From: Jacaranda mimosifolia
Lineage: Eukaryota; Streptophyta; Magnoliopsida; Lamiales; Bignoniaceae
Length of the DNA: 64,000 nt
Direction of reading: 5' to 3'
Assembly (NCBI GenBank): GCA_018894105.1
Contig: CM032122.1
Span: forward strand, 38,223,404 to 38,287,403
Below, one piece after another: positions 25,609-37,450 of the stretch (position 1 is the stretch's first letter; every line of letters begins with the position of its first letter). A model generated the notes under the pieces. The model was not told where the DNA came from. It was given only the letters and a program-made list of their open reading frames with translations, and did not search any database. A program made the position numbers and the translations under genes.

Positions 25609-26089
25609 TTATAAATTATTATTATTTATAAATAATTTATACACACATTTAATAGGAGTTTGTTAGACTTAAACTCTCAATTTCACATTTTATGTGTAGG
25701 AATGATACATTTGACTAAATAATCACTCAACAAATTAATAGGAGTTTCGAGTTTGTTAAGAAGATGATTTAGGTAAAGAAATAATTGGTTTTGGTGGATC
25801 TATTTCAAAATTAAATAGTCATATTAAAAAATTGGTAATTCTAAGATATAAGAATGTATTTATATTTTATTAATTTAATTATTGGAGGATCTGTGGTGAA
25901 AAAAAATCCTAATACTCCTACATGATTTTTCATTACTTACGAGTGATCAGGAAGAGTTTCATTGGTGCATACATTCAGATATGCAACAGATGGCCTACTC
26001 TGAGGTAGAAAATAGAAATTACTGAATTCTAATGTGAGCATGGCGGCCAAAAAAATAATAATAATAATACTAATTTGACAAACGGTTTA

Positions 26090-26245
26090 GTTCCTCTATT
26101 TTAATTTATATTTCATTTTATGGATACGTTATACATGTATTAAGTATTTGTTTATAAAAATAATTGCTTGAAAATTAAATATATTTGGCATATATATCAT
26201 ATTGAAATAAAAAATAAAACACAAAATGGAATAAAGGGTTGAAAT
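26090..26245. mobile_element. MITE family A, copy 2
   Basis: The left end CCTCTATTTTAATTTATATT is the best-kept terminus of the family, and the right end GGAATAAAGGGTTGAAATG is its imperfect inverse. The central block AGTATTTGTTTATAAAAATAATT is diverged from the other copies. It has the same orientation as copies 1, 3, 4 and 5. Confidence 0.6.
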
Positions 26246-26779
26246 GTTTGACATAGGAGGAAGCATCAATCAAGTTGGCACCTTTCTTTTAAATTTATTA
26301 ATGGATAGGGTACTATTCAATTTAAGTCCAAAAAATCAAATACAAAATATATATTTATTAAAAATAAAAATGAATTTGGACAGGAACAGTACCCTAAATT
26401 ATCCATATATTTTGTACAAAAAAATTACTCATTGCTCTATACTCAAATTAATTAGCTTATTAACCTAAAATTTATCTATATTGTAATTAAATATACACTG
26501 ATAGATTTTCAATATAAATAATTAAAAATATTAGTAAGTTTTTATATAATAATATATATTTTTAACTATTTATTTTCAAACAAATAACCTGTTTCGGGCC
26601 TAGGCTGTCCTGGACTCTTGGGTCCAAGATGGGCTACTATTTTAAACCCCATCTTGGCCCAATATAAGCCCAACACACATGTATTTGATTTCAATTCCAG
26701 CTCTTAATTTGTAGTTTCTTACTATCATCCTCAAAGAAAAATATTACAAGAAACAAATCTTATTAGAAGTGTCTCCAGT

Positions 26780-26960
26780 TTAGATTCTATATCTCAATTT
26801 ATATTCCATCTTCTATTTTATTTTATGAATATATGATATGTGTATTAAATATTTTTTTATAAAATAATTGATTAAGAATCAATTATACTTGGCACATATA
26901 TATCAAATTGAAATAAGAGATAAAACATTAGGTGAAATAAAAGATCCAAAGCGCAATAAA
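26780..26960. mobile_element. MITE family A, copy 3
   Basis: The family blocks are present in order: CAATTTATATTCCATC, TATGATATGTGTATTAAATA, TTTTTTTATAAAATAATTGA, ACTTGGCACATATATA and TGAAATAAAAGATCCAAAGC. It lies 690 bases from copy 2 and about 500 bases beyond the 3' end of the CYP86A1 gene. Confidence 0.6.
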
Positions 26961-27263
26961 TAATGGTATATTGATGAAAATCGAAAAGGGATAAACATAT
27001 TTGTTTTTATTAAAATTAATTGGGAACAACAGATGATATATATATATATAATACAATAAATCATATGCAAGTATTGTATATACCTTAGATTCATAAACAT
27101 ATGTGTGCACAACAAATATACGTATAGTGAACACACCCAAACAAAAGAAACATTTTGGAAGAATCACGACAAAGTTTAAAATGACCAATATACCCCTCTG
27201 ATCCCAGCACAATATCCTTTTGAGGAAATTGCAACCAACACTCCATGCACGTTCTCGTGTAGT

Positions 27264-28826
27264 CTATGCAGACACGGCGGCTTTCGGCGGCGCAACCAGC
27301 TCGCGAGGCTTTAAATAAACTTTAAGCCCATTTTTCATAAACAGAGTCAAAGACATCTTCTGCTCCACCCGGTGACCGGGGACCAACGACAGCCGGTAAC
27401 GGAGGAGCACGGCGGAGGCTACAGACTTCATTTGCAGGTAAGCCAAGTCCTTGCCTAAGCAGGTCCTCGGTCCACCATTGAAGGCCACGAACTTATACCC
27501 ATCCTTGGGAGGTTCGAACCGGTCCCCGCCGGCAGACAGCCACCTCTCCGGTTTAAACTCTCCGCAGTCCTCACCCCAAATACTCTTCATCCTCCCAACT
27601 GAGTATATGGAATATGTGACCGTTGAACCTGCTGGAAGCTTCGATCCGTCGGGCAAAACATCATCGGAGACGACGTATTTGAAGTCCTCAGGCACCGAGG
27701 GATACAAACGGAGTGTTTCGGCCAGGGCGGCTTTCAGATAAACCAGTCTGTCGGCTTCATCAAATGATAGTGGCTCTTCAATCCATTTTTGAGTGTCTTT
27801 GCCGCGGGTTTCTTGCAAAACTGCTGAGATTTCATTTATGATCTTCTCTTCGACGCGGGTTGTGTTCATTACAAGCCAGAAGAACCAGCTGAGAGCGACG
27901 GAGGAAGTGTCCCGTCCGGCGAGAACAAAGTTTAGGGCGATCCGCTTGAGGACCGGGCTTGGAAAGAGGTTCCCATCAATGTCTCTCTTCCTCATGAACC
28001 GGGACAAGAGATCGTCAGATGGAGTCTCTTTTCGTGCTTCCAGGGCTTCTGTCATATAGTTTTCCACAACCTGTAGACTCTTTCTTAGCCTCTTTTCAGC
28101 CCCGACATCTAGAATATTCTTCAACCTCCACAGGAAACCGGGGTAGAGTAGTCTTTGAAGAGTTGCTTCAGTAGCGGAATCAAACGCAATTGCAAAAGGA
28201 TTTTCGGGCAAATCAGGGGACAGAGTCTCAGGGTCCTTACCAAAAGTGAGCCCACATATGTTGTCAAACGTTAGACGAAGCAACAAATCTTGCAAATCCA
28301 CTGAGGTGTGACCTTTGGCAGCCTTCTCCAAGATGATCCAGAGACGGGTTCTGATCGTCCTGTTCACCCACCGGGCCATGGCTTGACGAAGGGTCCTCGT
28401 GGTGAACTCAAGAGCAGCCGTCTTTCTCTGTATCAGCCATGTGTCTCCATCACTGTTGAATATCCCCTGCCCCAGAAGGTCATGAAAGGCGGTCTGCCAA
28501 GTAGGCCCCTTCGGGTAATTATCGAACCGGGTTCGAAGAATATGCTCAATATTTTTAGGGTGGCATGTGACGGTATAGAAACCTTGTTTACGAGCCAAAA
28601 ATGGAATGGCAATGGTGCTGGTCTGGTATGTGGCCACGCGGCCCGTCGCGTGGAGGTTCCCGGCAATCCAGTCGTGGATGCGCCGCCGGTTCATGTATAG
28701 ATGAGGGAGGCTACCCACCAGCGGCCAGGCCGTCGGACCAGTGAGCGTTCTTGCTAGGAGCCAAAACCATAGGAGATAAGCTGATGCAGCAGCAGCAAAG
28801 CCGAAGAAAACTAGTATAGTGTCCAT
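27264..28826 (-). CDS. CYP86A1: Cytochrome P450 CYP86A1-type fatty acid omega-hydroxylase, 520 aa
   Basis: CYP86A enzymes are ER-bound monooxygenases that hydroxylate the terminal carbon of C16-C18 fatty acids, giving omega-hydroxy acids for suberin and cutin; CYP86A1 (HORST) is the root suberin form. The whole protein is one exon. Residues 1 to about 25 form the membrane anchor. The I-helix motif AGRDTS is at 303-308, the ETLR of the K-helix at 370-373, PERW at 426-429 and the heme loop [10 protein letters not shown] at 449-458 with Cys456 as ligand. Subfamily blocks such as [41 protein letters not shown] and [16 protein letters not shown] are intact. The assignment to CYP86A1 rather than other CYP86A members rests on the C-terminal block and on synteny. 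The single exon is unusual if other members of this orthologous group carry an intron, which I could not check. An open frame on the opposite strand is a shadow. Confidence 0.93.
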   Translation of the reverse strand: MDTILVFFGFAAAASAYLLWFWLLARTLTGPTAWPLVGSLPHLYMNRRRIHDWIAGNLHATGRVATYQTSTIAIPFLARKQGFYTVTCHPKNIEHILRTRFDNYPKGPTWQTAFHDLLGQGIFNSDGDTWLIQRKTAALEFTTRTLRQAMARWVNRTIRTRLWIILEKAAKGHTSVDLQDLLLRLTFDNICGLTFGKDPETLSPDLPENPFAIAFDSATEATLQRLLYPGFLWRLKNILDVGAEKRLRKSLQVVENYMTEALEARKETPSDDLLSRFMRKRDIDGNLFPSPVLKRIALNFVLAGRDTSSVALSWFFWLVMNTTRVEEKIINEISAVLQETRGKDTQKWIEEPLSFDEADRLVYLKAALAETLRLYPSVPEDFKYVVSDDVLPDGSKLPAGSTVTYSIYSVGRMKSIWGEDCGEFKPERWLSAGGDRFEPPKDGYKFVAFNGGPRTCLGKDLAYLQMKSVASAVLLRYRLSLVPGHRVEQKMSLTLFMKNGLKVYLKPRELVAPPKAAVSA

Positions 28827-28922
28827 GTCCAGGAAGATATAAAATCAAAAAACAAATAAAAATGTACAAACTTTTGGTAAGGAAGTGAAGCGAATGAGAT
28901 ACAGGTGAGAAGTATAGTGAGA

Positions 28923-28931
28923 TTATATATA
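28923..28931 (-). promoter_or_regulatory. Probable TATA box of the CYP86A1 gene
   Basis: TATATATAA on the minus strand lies about 97 bases before the start codon, leaving room for a leader of roughly 65 bases. The surrounding sequence on the transcribed side is otherwise mixed in composition. Confidence 0.5.
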
Positions 28932-29104
28932 GAGTGATATTAAGAGAAAGAATTAGGAGAGAGTTGTTAGGAATAAACACCGCTAGAGGTCGCTGTTTGG
29001 TTCGATAGAAAAGTGTGGTGTGGGATTCCATACGAAAAAGCCACGCATTCCCATTTTGAGAAGTCGGTAGGATAAACATTACTGTATGATGCCTTTTGTC
29101 TTCG

Positions 29105-29305
29105 GTCGTTTAAGTTTTTTATTTCAATTTATATTTTATATTTTATTTTATATTATGGATATATGATACGTGTATCAAATATTTTTTTATAAAAATAATT
29201 AATTAAAAATTAAATACACTTGATATATATATATATATATATACATCAAGTTGGAATATGAAATGAAATACGAAGTAAAATAGAGGATCTAAAGTGGTCT
29301 TTGGT
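29105..29305. mobile_element. MITE family A, copy 4
   Basis: This copy has the longest core, with an expanded TATATA run flanked by CACTTGA and ATCAAGTTGG. Ends: TTTATTTCAATTTATATT on the left and AAATAGAGGATCTAAAGTGG on the right. It lies about 280 bases upstream of the CYP86A1 start, within the possible promoter region. Confidence 0.65.
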
Positions 29306-29923
29306 GGCTCAATTATGCCTGATTAATTTAATTTCAAAAGATTACAATGCGACATGAGATTTCATTTAGTTTATTTATTTATTGGCCCGAGTTATTTTGT
29401 TAGTTGATTTTGAAGTTTCCACACGCATAGTATATATATGTAACTACTAGATAACATGCAAGTTATTTCAAAAGTATATAAAGAAAATATATTTTAGATC
29501 CAAAATAGTAACATAGATTATAATTAGGATAATGAAGTCTAATGTATTTAGGCCATGTTTGGTAGGGGCAAGAATAGACCATTTAATCTTTTGTAGTGGT
29601 GTGTTTGAAATATAATATGATCGAGCCTATATTATCTCTGAGACGGTATTGTTCACAAATACTTTTTTAGTAATATTATAAAAAATATTAAAGCATTACA
29701 AATTATTATAAAAATAAAAATAATAAATAATATAAATAAGAATAGTTATGCGTTTTTAAATTCTTATAATAAGAAAAGTAGAAGCATCATTTACTTGATC
29801 CATATTAATTATATCCGCATCTTTTTTAATTATTAAAAAATATATATAAAATTAATAAATGAAGAGTCATAAATTCTATTAGCCTTAAAAAGAAATGCAA
29901 TCAAGGTATTCTAGTGTTATCAC

Positions 29924-30626
29924 CAAGGTTTTAAAAACCGGACCGGACCGGACTGGCCGATTCGACCGGTGGCAGGTCCGGTCCGAATCACACCTAAGAA
30001 CCGGTCACAATTTGATCGATTCACTCTCTTTTTTTTTTTTCTTTCTGTTTTTCTGTTTTTTTTAGGAAAAAAACATAAATCAAGGTCCAAGATAGCATAT
30101 TAATCGGGTCTACTTATGACTTTCGCGTAGGTTTTTTATTTTTCACTCCTACTTTTTATATCAAATCCTAATTTCTTGATTTCTTTGCTTGTTTCATTTC
30201 CTTTAGGCTTTTTCTTTCTTCCTCCATCTCCACTGCTCAATTACTATTGATGCAGCTTGCAAGTGGAAAAACTTGTTCTATTTTATTAAATATTGAACTT
30301 GAAACTTGGAGGGATAACTATTTATATTAATATTAAATAGTTGTGTGTTACTATTTGAATTAGATTATATATTTGTAATTAATTAATAGAGAAATGATAT
30401 TTTTGAAAGAAATATTTGAAGGAAAAAAAATTACTAAAATATGGAGAAAATTTTCTTTATTTATTTCTATATTATTGGATTTTTTTTATTTTTTGCAATA
30501 TATTAATTATATTATATATATTTATAAAATTAAATATAATTATTATGTCATTATGACGTCATACCGGTCGAACCAGTAACTAATAAGGTCGCTGGTTCTT
30601 TGTCCGGTCCGATTTTGAAAACATTG
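29924..30626. mobile_element. hAT-like MITE, CCGGACC family, copy 1 (perfect 8-bp TSD)
   Basis: The left terminus CAAGGTTTTAAAAACCGGAC and the reverse complement of the right terminus, CAATGTTTTCAAAATCGGAC, match at most positions. GTTATCAC flanks both sides exactly (29916-29923 and 30627-30634), the 8-bp duplication expected of hAT elements. Sub-terminal DNA is rich in GGACCGG and CGACCGGT motifs. The 703-bp interior is T/A-rich with no transposase. Of the three complete copies this is the youngest-looking. Confidence 0.85.
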
Positions 30627-31473
30627 GTTATCACAAAAAAGTTAAGCACTCTAGTTACAAGATATTTTATAATTTTAATAATATTTTATCAAAAAGTTCA
30701 AAAGAGCATATAGAAAGAGTTGTTTTAAAGGAATTGTGTTTAATTTTCTTTTCTTTTTTGTGCATAAACATTTTAAAGATAGTTGATAAGATATAAAATG
30801 CATATATTTATTAATATAATTCAAATAACATTAAAAGTGTATTAAAATTGCATAATTATAGATTTACTCACAAAAATTCTTTACAGTAATGTATAAAAAA
30901 TTTTACTAATAAATATTTTTATTTTAATGAATTTTTATAAAAGTGTAGTTTAATTATTTAAAAAAATTCCTTTCATCCCTACTTTTATTATTGAATATCA
31001 ATCATAAGAATGAAATTAAATAAGGAATGACGATTTTATGCCTTTTCCATTCATTGTACATACCAAATATAAAATAAATTATACCATCATCATTTCTTTT
31101 TCATCTTTATTCCATTTCTAAAATTATTCGATTCACACCTTATTTCATTTCTAAAATTATTCCATTCACACCTTAAAGTTTTCAGAGGTGGGCATTATAG
31201 AATCAAACGTGACGAATATTGTGCTCACTTCCCTTGTCAATTACGTAAATTGACGGTATGAATTCGTATAACCAATTAAAGGTGTTTGGTAACAAGTAAT
31301 TGAGGTCCTTTATGACATATTTATCTCAAAAATATAATTCATACATACATTCTATCTATACTTTTTAATATATATATATATATTTATACATAAACTCACA
31401 TCAAAAGTTCGTTAAAATTCAAATTTATTAGGCCAACTGACGACTCGACTAATCTAAACATATATAAATTATT

Positions 31474-33436
31474 GGGTGAATTACATCCATACCCTCTAAG
31501 ATGACCTAATTACAAAAAAAATTCTCATTGTTTTGAAAATTATATATACTCCTTGATATTTGTTGTTGTCTAACATTTCAATCAATTCGTTAATCAGCAT
31601 TAAAAAATTAAAGTAAAATTTCAAAAATGCTCTTCTGATAATTGATCTCATTTTTTACCAAATTTGACCTTTTCTCGTGGATAAAAATACCCTCAAGGGT
31701 GATATTATAAGAAATTCAAATTTGAATTTCTTAAGAACTTATTTGTAATTAATGTTTTAATTAGTTCATATTCTAGAACATACTTAATTAATTAATATTT
31801 TAAATCACATACTTAACAATATTATATAAAAACATATTTAAAACTACTAATAATTTTATTTATTGAAAGAATAAATAAATAAATAATTAAAAACAAAAGA
31901 AAAAAAAATAATATTTTTTATTTTTAATTAAAATAAAATAAAAATTTTAACCAATTATCTTTACAATATATATATATATACATGTGTATCTATACACATA
32001 TATACACCCTCGCCCCCATCCCCACCCCACCTCGCCCTCGCCCCCGACCCCGCCCCTATCCCCAAATCCAGGGCGCCGATCGACCTTCACCCGCCGCTTT
32101 GGCCAGCAGCCACTGGCTTGGGCGACTAGCTGCTGCCCGCTTGGCCAGGTGGCCTGCGCCTTGGTCAGCTGTTGGCCGCTTTGTCAGGCAGCCAGCTGTT
32201 GGCTCGACCATGGTGCGGCTGAGTGACTGCGGGTGGGAGGGGAGTGAGTGGGTGTAGGCGGGTGGGGTGATGAAGAAAGAGAAGGTTCTATTTTCTTTTC
32301 TTTTATTTTTATTTATTTATTTATTCTTTCAATAAATAAATTTAATTAGTCGTTTTAAATATATTTTTATATAGTATTGCTAAGTATGTAATTTAAATAA
32401 TAAGTGAATTTAATTAAATTATTTATATAATCACTTTTAAATTATTAAAGTTGTGTTATATAAATAATATATCAAATAAAATTATTAAACTTATATTTAA
32501 AACTTTAGGGCATGTTTGCTAAGGGGTATTAGCTCCAATATAGTCTTCTAACCTCCCTTAAATATATATTTATATCTTTATTGTGTACATATATTTAGAC
32601 ATACATGTGTGTGTATATATATATATGCATATTATAAAGATAATTGGTTTAAAATTTTATTTTATTTTAATTCAAAATAAAAAAATATTTTTTTCTTTTT
32701 TTTTTAATTAATTAATTATTTATTCTTTTAACAATAAAATTAATTAGTTGTTTTAAATATGTTTTTATATAATATTGATAGGCAAGATGAGAATGCGAGC
32801 CGGCCCGTAATTAATCCAAAGTCCGACACTGTTCACGCAATTATGTGTTATTCAAGTAGTGGGTTGGGAGGTTTGATTATGTAATATCATCCATTCATTA
32901 CAATTTTGCTTCCTTAATTGCTCTTTTTTTTCCTTTTCTTGTAAAAGTCAATGAAATGGATGAAAACTTTATTCAAGGGCAATTTTATCATTTATCTAAC
33001 TAATCCTATATATTAAACATACATTTGAGATTATGGTAGATTATAGTGGTAGCCAATTGTAAGGTCAATTTTTAATATTAAATAAACTAATAAATTATTT
33101 AATCTCATTCTAATCAAATATCCACTACTATCTATATTCTCAATCAAATGTGTCTTTAAAAAATTCAGGTGATAAAAATATATCAAATAAATTCGTGCAA
33201 ATATGAAATTATTACAAATAGGTCCAAGGGTATTTATGTTTTTAGATATTTCTATCAATTTTCTCATTTTTTTCTTTTTCTTGGCAAGTTTAATAGAAGG
33301 GTATTTTGGTCATTTTGTACTTTCGGTCAGCATTACATTTTAATTTCAAAGTTTAGGGGGTATATGCAATTTTCAAAACAATGAAGATTTTTTGATAATT
33401 AGGCCAAATCTCAAGAGATATGAATGTAATTCACCC
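31474..33436. mobile_element. Mutator-like element with GC-rich core (Pack-MULE candidate), 1963 bp
   Basis: Both ends begin GGGTGAATTACAT, and similarity between the inverted ends runs for about 85 bases (shared blocks CCTAATTA and TCATTGTTTTGAAAATT). TAAATTATT flanks both sides exactly (31465-31473 and 33437-33445), a 9-bp duplication diagnostic of Mutator-like elements. Inside, about 31995-32280 is strongly GC-rich in an AT-rich setting. It is bounded by inverted AT-rich arms (31793-31905 and 32285-32400), with a third related arm near 32640-32785. No transposase is recognisable. The GC-rich core may be a captured host fragment, as in Pack-MULEs; its Pro- and Ala-rich frames match no protein I know. 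Confidence 0.8.
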
Positions 33437-33510
33437 TAAATTATTTGTTGATATTGATGCTATATACTAGCAATAGAACTCATAATGGATAAAAGGAAAG
33501 CAGGAAATCA

Positions 33511-33837
33511 AGGTTGTGTTTGGTTATATTTTTTGTTTGATTTTATTATGTGTTTATTGTGTGTTTTTAGAAAATGAAAGTTGTTTTTGGTATGTTTTTT
33601 TATGTTTTGGGGGAAATATTTTTTACTATAGCAATCAAATCAATGTTTTTTTGTTGGGTTTTTGGGTGAAAATGGAATTAAGTAATTATTTTAATATTAG
33701 AATAAAATATATATAATGTATATAATATATATATGTATATATTGGAGAATGTGCATTTTGGAGGGAAAATGGGGATATGTTTGGTTATGTTTCCCTAAAA
33801 CAATGTTGTTCTGGGAAAACATAACCAAACAAAGCCC
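33511..33837. mobile_element. Tourist-like MITE, about 327 bp
   Basis: Left end AGGTTGTGTTTGGTTATATT; the reverse complement of the right end reads GGGCTTTGTTTGGTTATGTT. Termini of the GGNCNTGTTTGGTT type are typical of Tourist (PIF/Harbinger) MITEs. The flanking triplets TCA and TAA differ by one base from a perfect 3-bp duplication. The interior is T-rich and has no gene. Confidence 0.5.
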
Positions 33838-34314
33838 TAATTTCTTGTAGTGTTCAAATTCCAATAATAGAGATTTACTTGAGAAATGGGCAATTAGTAT
33901 CTTGCTTACTTCTTGCAAGAATCTATCTACAATACACCTAACACAGTGCAGCTAGCAGAAGGGCAAAGGCACTTTGGCAAAGCTTGTGCACAATCTTTGT
34001 TCCTGTGGCAGAAGTTATTGTTTTAACTGAGTCTCAAAGGGAGAAGGGTTGTTGGGAACGGTTAAGCCGAGTTGAGAAATTAGCTTTGTTTCAGAACCTG
34101 GAAAAAGGTTAGTGTGAAAGAGTCGTGATTAACAAGGCTGGCTAGCTTTGAGAAACTTTGCGGACAAGACTTCTGACTGTGTGGATTGGTTGGTAGGGCA
34201 TTGATGCTGATGTCAAGGTTAGTCAAGGACAAAGTAGTTTGAACAATGCACAGGAATAAAGCAAATCCATGTGCAAGAATATGGATGTAAATTGTAGTAC
34301 AACATAGATATTAT

Positions 34315-34868
34315 TAGGACGAATCCAGAACTGAGACTCTGAAGGGACGAAAATTATAAAATATAAAAGTTCAAATATAAATTTTATAAAAATCTTTGAA
34401 CTTTTTCCCGTTAAGCATTATATTGTTAAATTGATAAGCGCTTTCCCAGATCTTTTTCTAATAAAAAACATCAACATCTTTTCCACTTTTGTAATTTTAG
34501 ATTGATGTTGTTCTTCATTGTTGGATTTAATTGTTGATGACGTTAGTAGAAGATGATTCACTAACTCTCATATTATCACTAGCTTTTCTGTTTAAAAATG
34601 AATCGATAGTATTAAGCTTACCCATGATTATTTTGTCTCTTTGTCTCAATCTCGTTGCAGTTAAAAGGGAAAGATTTTAATTATTCTGTGAGTTAATATA
34701 AAGTTGTAAATATTTTCTTTGGCTAGATCCCTATAAATATATTTTCAAACAAATAAAATAGAAGTGCCCTAATGGGCCTAAAAATTTGTTTTAAACATTC
34801 CAAAACTAAAATAGGTATTAATACTAAATAATTAAATATATACAAACTAAAACTTATTATAAAAATTC

Positions 34869-34902
<34 letters not shown>

Positions 34903-35026
34903 AAATATATATACACACAAACTAACTTATTCAATATATATATATATACATATATATATGTGGCCGTGGGGGGCAAACAAGAACCACACCCCCCCCCCTC
35001 CTTTCCCCCCTGTGGATCCGTCACTG
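34315..35026. mobile_element. hAT-like element, 712 bp, with C-tract near the right end
   Basis: Left end TAGGACGAATCCAGAACTGA; the reverse complement of the right end reads CAGTGACGGATCCACAGGGG. The shared GACGRATCCA core is typical of a common plant hAT MITE group. Flanking 8-mers GATATTAT (34307-34314) and GATATTAC (35027-35034) match at seven positions. A run of nine C lies near the right end. No transposase. Confidence 0.65.
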
Positions 35027-35563
35027 GATATTACAATCTTCTATATAGTATATAGATTCAATATATGCAATACTTTAAAATTAAATTTGTTATATATCGT
35101 AATGCCATGTTCTTTTGTATTGCGTGTTTTTTTTTAATGCAATAATTATTTTTTATTGTCAAATATGTCTAGATATTGTCTTGCAATACGTATTGATGAC
35201 TGAAGAGATGTTTCACGAAGGGCATTAGGTTAAAAGAGGCGAAACAATTTACAAGTATTATATCAAAACACTCAACTCGTAGCTCAGATCATTTATCATA
35301 ACAGATTCTGAATCGATGGGCTCATGAAGAGGCATATGATCATTATTTTTCCACAAAACACCAACATGATGATTAGATTCACTAAGCCATGTAGTGGTGG
35401 TGGGTTTGATCCTAAAAATTTGTTTTAAAATATAATAGAGTTGGAACAAATTATAAATTATATTAACACTCACAACTTATTCGATGTGGGATGAAAATAA
35501 GGGGTGCTTGTATGAACTTATAAAATCCTAAAAACATCTTACAAGATGTTCGGAAGTATATAA

Positions 35564-35672
35564 TTTTTTATTTTTGCACATGCACATACATCAGTAACTC
35601 GATCGGGTTCGAACTCTTAACCTCTCGCATTATGTGAGAAACTTATGCCATTGAATCACATGCCACTTGGCA
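35564..35672 (-). mobile_element. tRNA-derived SINE, copy 2
   Basis: On the minus strand the copy begins TGCCAAGTGGCATGTG, followed by TTCAATGGCATAAG (A-box region) and GAGTTCGAACCC (B box), then an A-rich tail. Flanking direct repeats of 17 bases (35547-35563 and 35673-35689) match at 15 positions, from TGTTCGGAAGTATATAA. This is the best-kept B box in the family. Confidence 0.75.
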
Positions 35673-37049
35673 TGTTTGGAAGCATATAAGATATTATATA
35701 TAAAATGTTTAGATCTCTTAAAATAAGATATCAGGGTCTTTTAAACCCTTTTAGAAAATAAGAAAATCTTAATTTATATTTGAAATCTTAACGACATTTT
35801 CTAATTTAAATCATATCAATTATAAAATTATCACATGTTAACATATTAATTACAAATTTTAAGATATTATTTTATTCAAATACCTGAAAAAATTATTATT
35901 AAAGTAAAAAGTAGCATCTTATAAGATATTTATATAAATCTAATCACACACAATCTAAGGATTATCACATTTTTGTTCCATTAATACTTAGTATAAATGT
36001 TGGAAATTATCCATTATTTCAGAAATATCCACACACCATGGAAACAAAGATATGATGAACTATAGTCTTGGGCCATTCAAACATAATTAATGCCCAGCAG
36101 ACAATATTAGCCCAAATATGTAATCGGATATGGGTCAGATCCACCAATTGTTGCCAGTGAATCTGTGGAAATATTGGCGATATCATGTGCGTGTAAGTAT
36201 CAATTTTTAATTTGAAGAGTTCGAAATAGGCTGACCGGCCTTCCTTAAAAAATTATCAATGATATTACATCATTAGTTGATAATTAATATTTCAACTTTT
36301 TTTTAAAAAAAAATCAAGCTTTTTACCTTTTCATATTTCATTTAAAATTATGTGTGTGTGTGTGTGTGAATTTAGATGTACAATGACAATATATATTTGT
36401 AGTACTGCAAGAAAGAAATATGCACAATGACAAAATATTAAGCAACAATGTTACAACCATAAAATATTAAAATTTGACAATATGAGATTTGACTCTTAAT
36501 TTTCTTGTTGTCGTGCATATAAAATAAAACGTCATTCTGAGTTAATAGGATTTTATCTTAAAGCCGTGTTTTGTCACCGTAACCTGTGTGTAGAGGGACA
36601 GTTACATTTCTTAAACATTTTTACATAATTTTAATTATTATTTTGATTATTTTCATAATTTCATTATATTTATTACTAATATTTTGAAATAATTTCATTA
36701 TTTAAATAAAAATCACATGATATTCATCAAAATCTATATTATAAATAGAAAAGGGCAGCCAATCACAAAAGCGAACACCATTATTTCGCTAAAGGGAAGT
36801 GGCGGACACCATCTCTGTCATTTCGACAAGAGATGCGGACGGGGTACCCATAGTTTAGCCTCCACGGGAGGCAGACATTAGTACGGAAAGTCTAAGATAA
36901 CTACCACCATTGTCCATCATTACATCCCAAAACAAGACCATGTGAATGTGCTAAATTTTAGTAAAAGTTGAAACGTGGATCCTGTTTGCTTGTTAAGCTT
37001 GTAATCATCCATTTAATTCAAAAAATAGACATTTTTGAAGTTATTTTGA

Positions 37050-37450
37050 ATCCTTATTCGCCATATTAATGGCAGTGTAATTTTGAAAATTTTGATCATA
37101 TATCAAGAGGTTGATCAGAGATAGAGGCTTGGGTGAGCGTTGAATGGGTTCGCTGGTAGAAGCTAGTATGGGTCTAGAAGTCGAAAGGTCGTGACACTTG
37201 ATATATAGGTGAATATCAAATGTGATTAGTTGATCCTTCTGGTAATAAATGAGGAGGTATTTATAGTTGATCATGTGACTAGTTCAGGATTGTTTTACTA
37301 ACGTGGATATCATCTTCTACGTACATGTATCCCAATACGGAGGGTCGAGATCATTCTGTCCCGTGGGTATAGTTCGAGTGGTAGGGCGAATCCATTTAGA
37401 AAAGACATGGATCCTTGGGATATTTTTGAGATTTTGATCAGAAATAGGAG
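37050..37450. other. Possible LTR-like relic
   Basis: The stretch has a more even base composition than its surroundings and a TATTTATAG box near 37257, followed by mixed sequence and a CCCGTGGGTATAG block. This resembles the promoter part of plant LTR-retrotransposon repeats, but I see no clear TG..CA ends, primer-binding site or target duplication. Its identity remains open. Confidence 0.2.

Larger units (their letters stand above)
20700..27263. other. Gene-poor AT-rich region with transposon relics
   Basis: I find no gene in these 6.5 kb. Named contents are a Mutator-like foldback element at 21825-22181, an (AT)n run at 23462-23484, a SINE at 23825-23943, a probable hAT-like element at 24837-25572, a (GT)n run at 25581-25608 and two copies of MITE family A near 26.1 and 26.8 kb. 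The remainder is low-complexity AT-rich sequence. Confidence 0.55.

Noticed and set aside
28308..28700. Long plus-strand open frame (130 codons) opposite CYP86A1
   Set aside because: It is antisense to the conserved P450 coding sequence, has no family signature, and is explained by the GC-rich codons of the true gene.
31982..32257. Pro/Arg-rich frame (91 codons) in the GC-rich core of the Mutator-like element
   Set aside because: Overlapping frames of similar length exist and the coding look comes from C-rich repeats; no homologue is known to me, so I do not call it a gene.
33516..33716. Phe/Tyr/Leu-rich frame (66 codons)
   Set aside because: It lies inside the T-rich interior of a Tourist-like MITE and reflects base composition only.
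35258..35473. 71-codon minus-strand frame near 35.3 kb
   Set aside because: It sits among transposon relics, ends near a CACTCACAACTTATT repeat-like block, and has no recognisable protein similarity.
35564..35672. Possible tRNA gene because of the GTTCGAACC B box
   Set aside because: No cloverleaf can be formed and the piece has flanking direct repeats and an A-rich tail, so it is a SINE.
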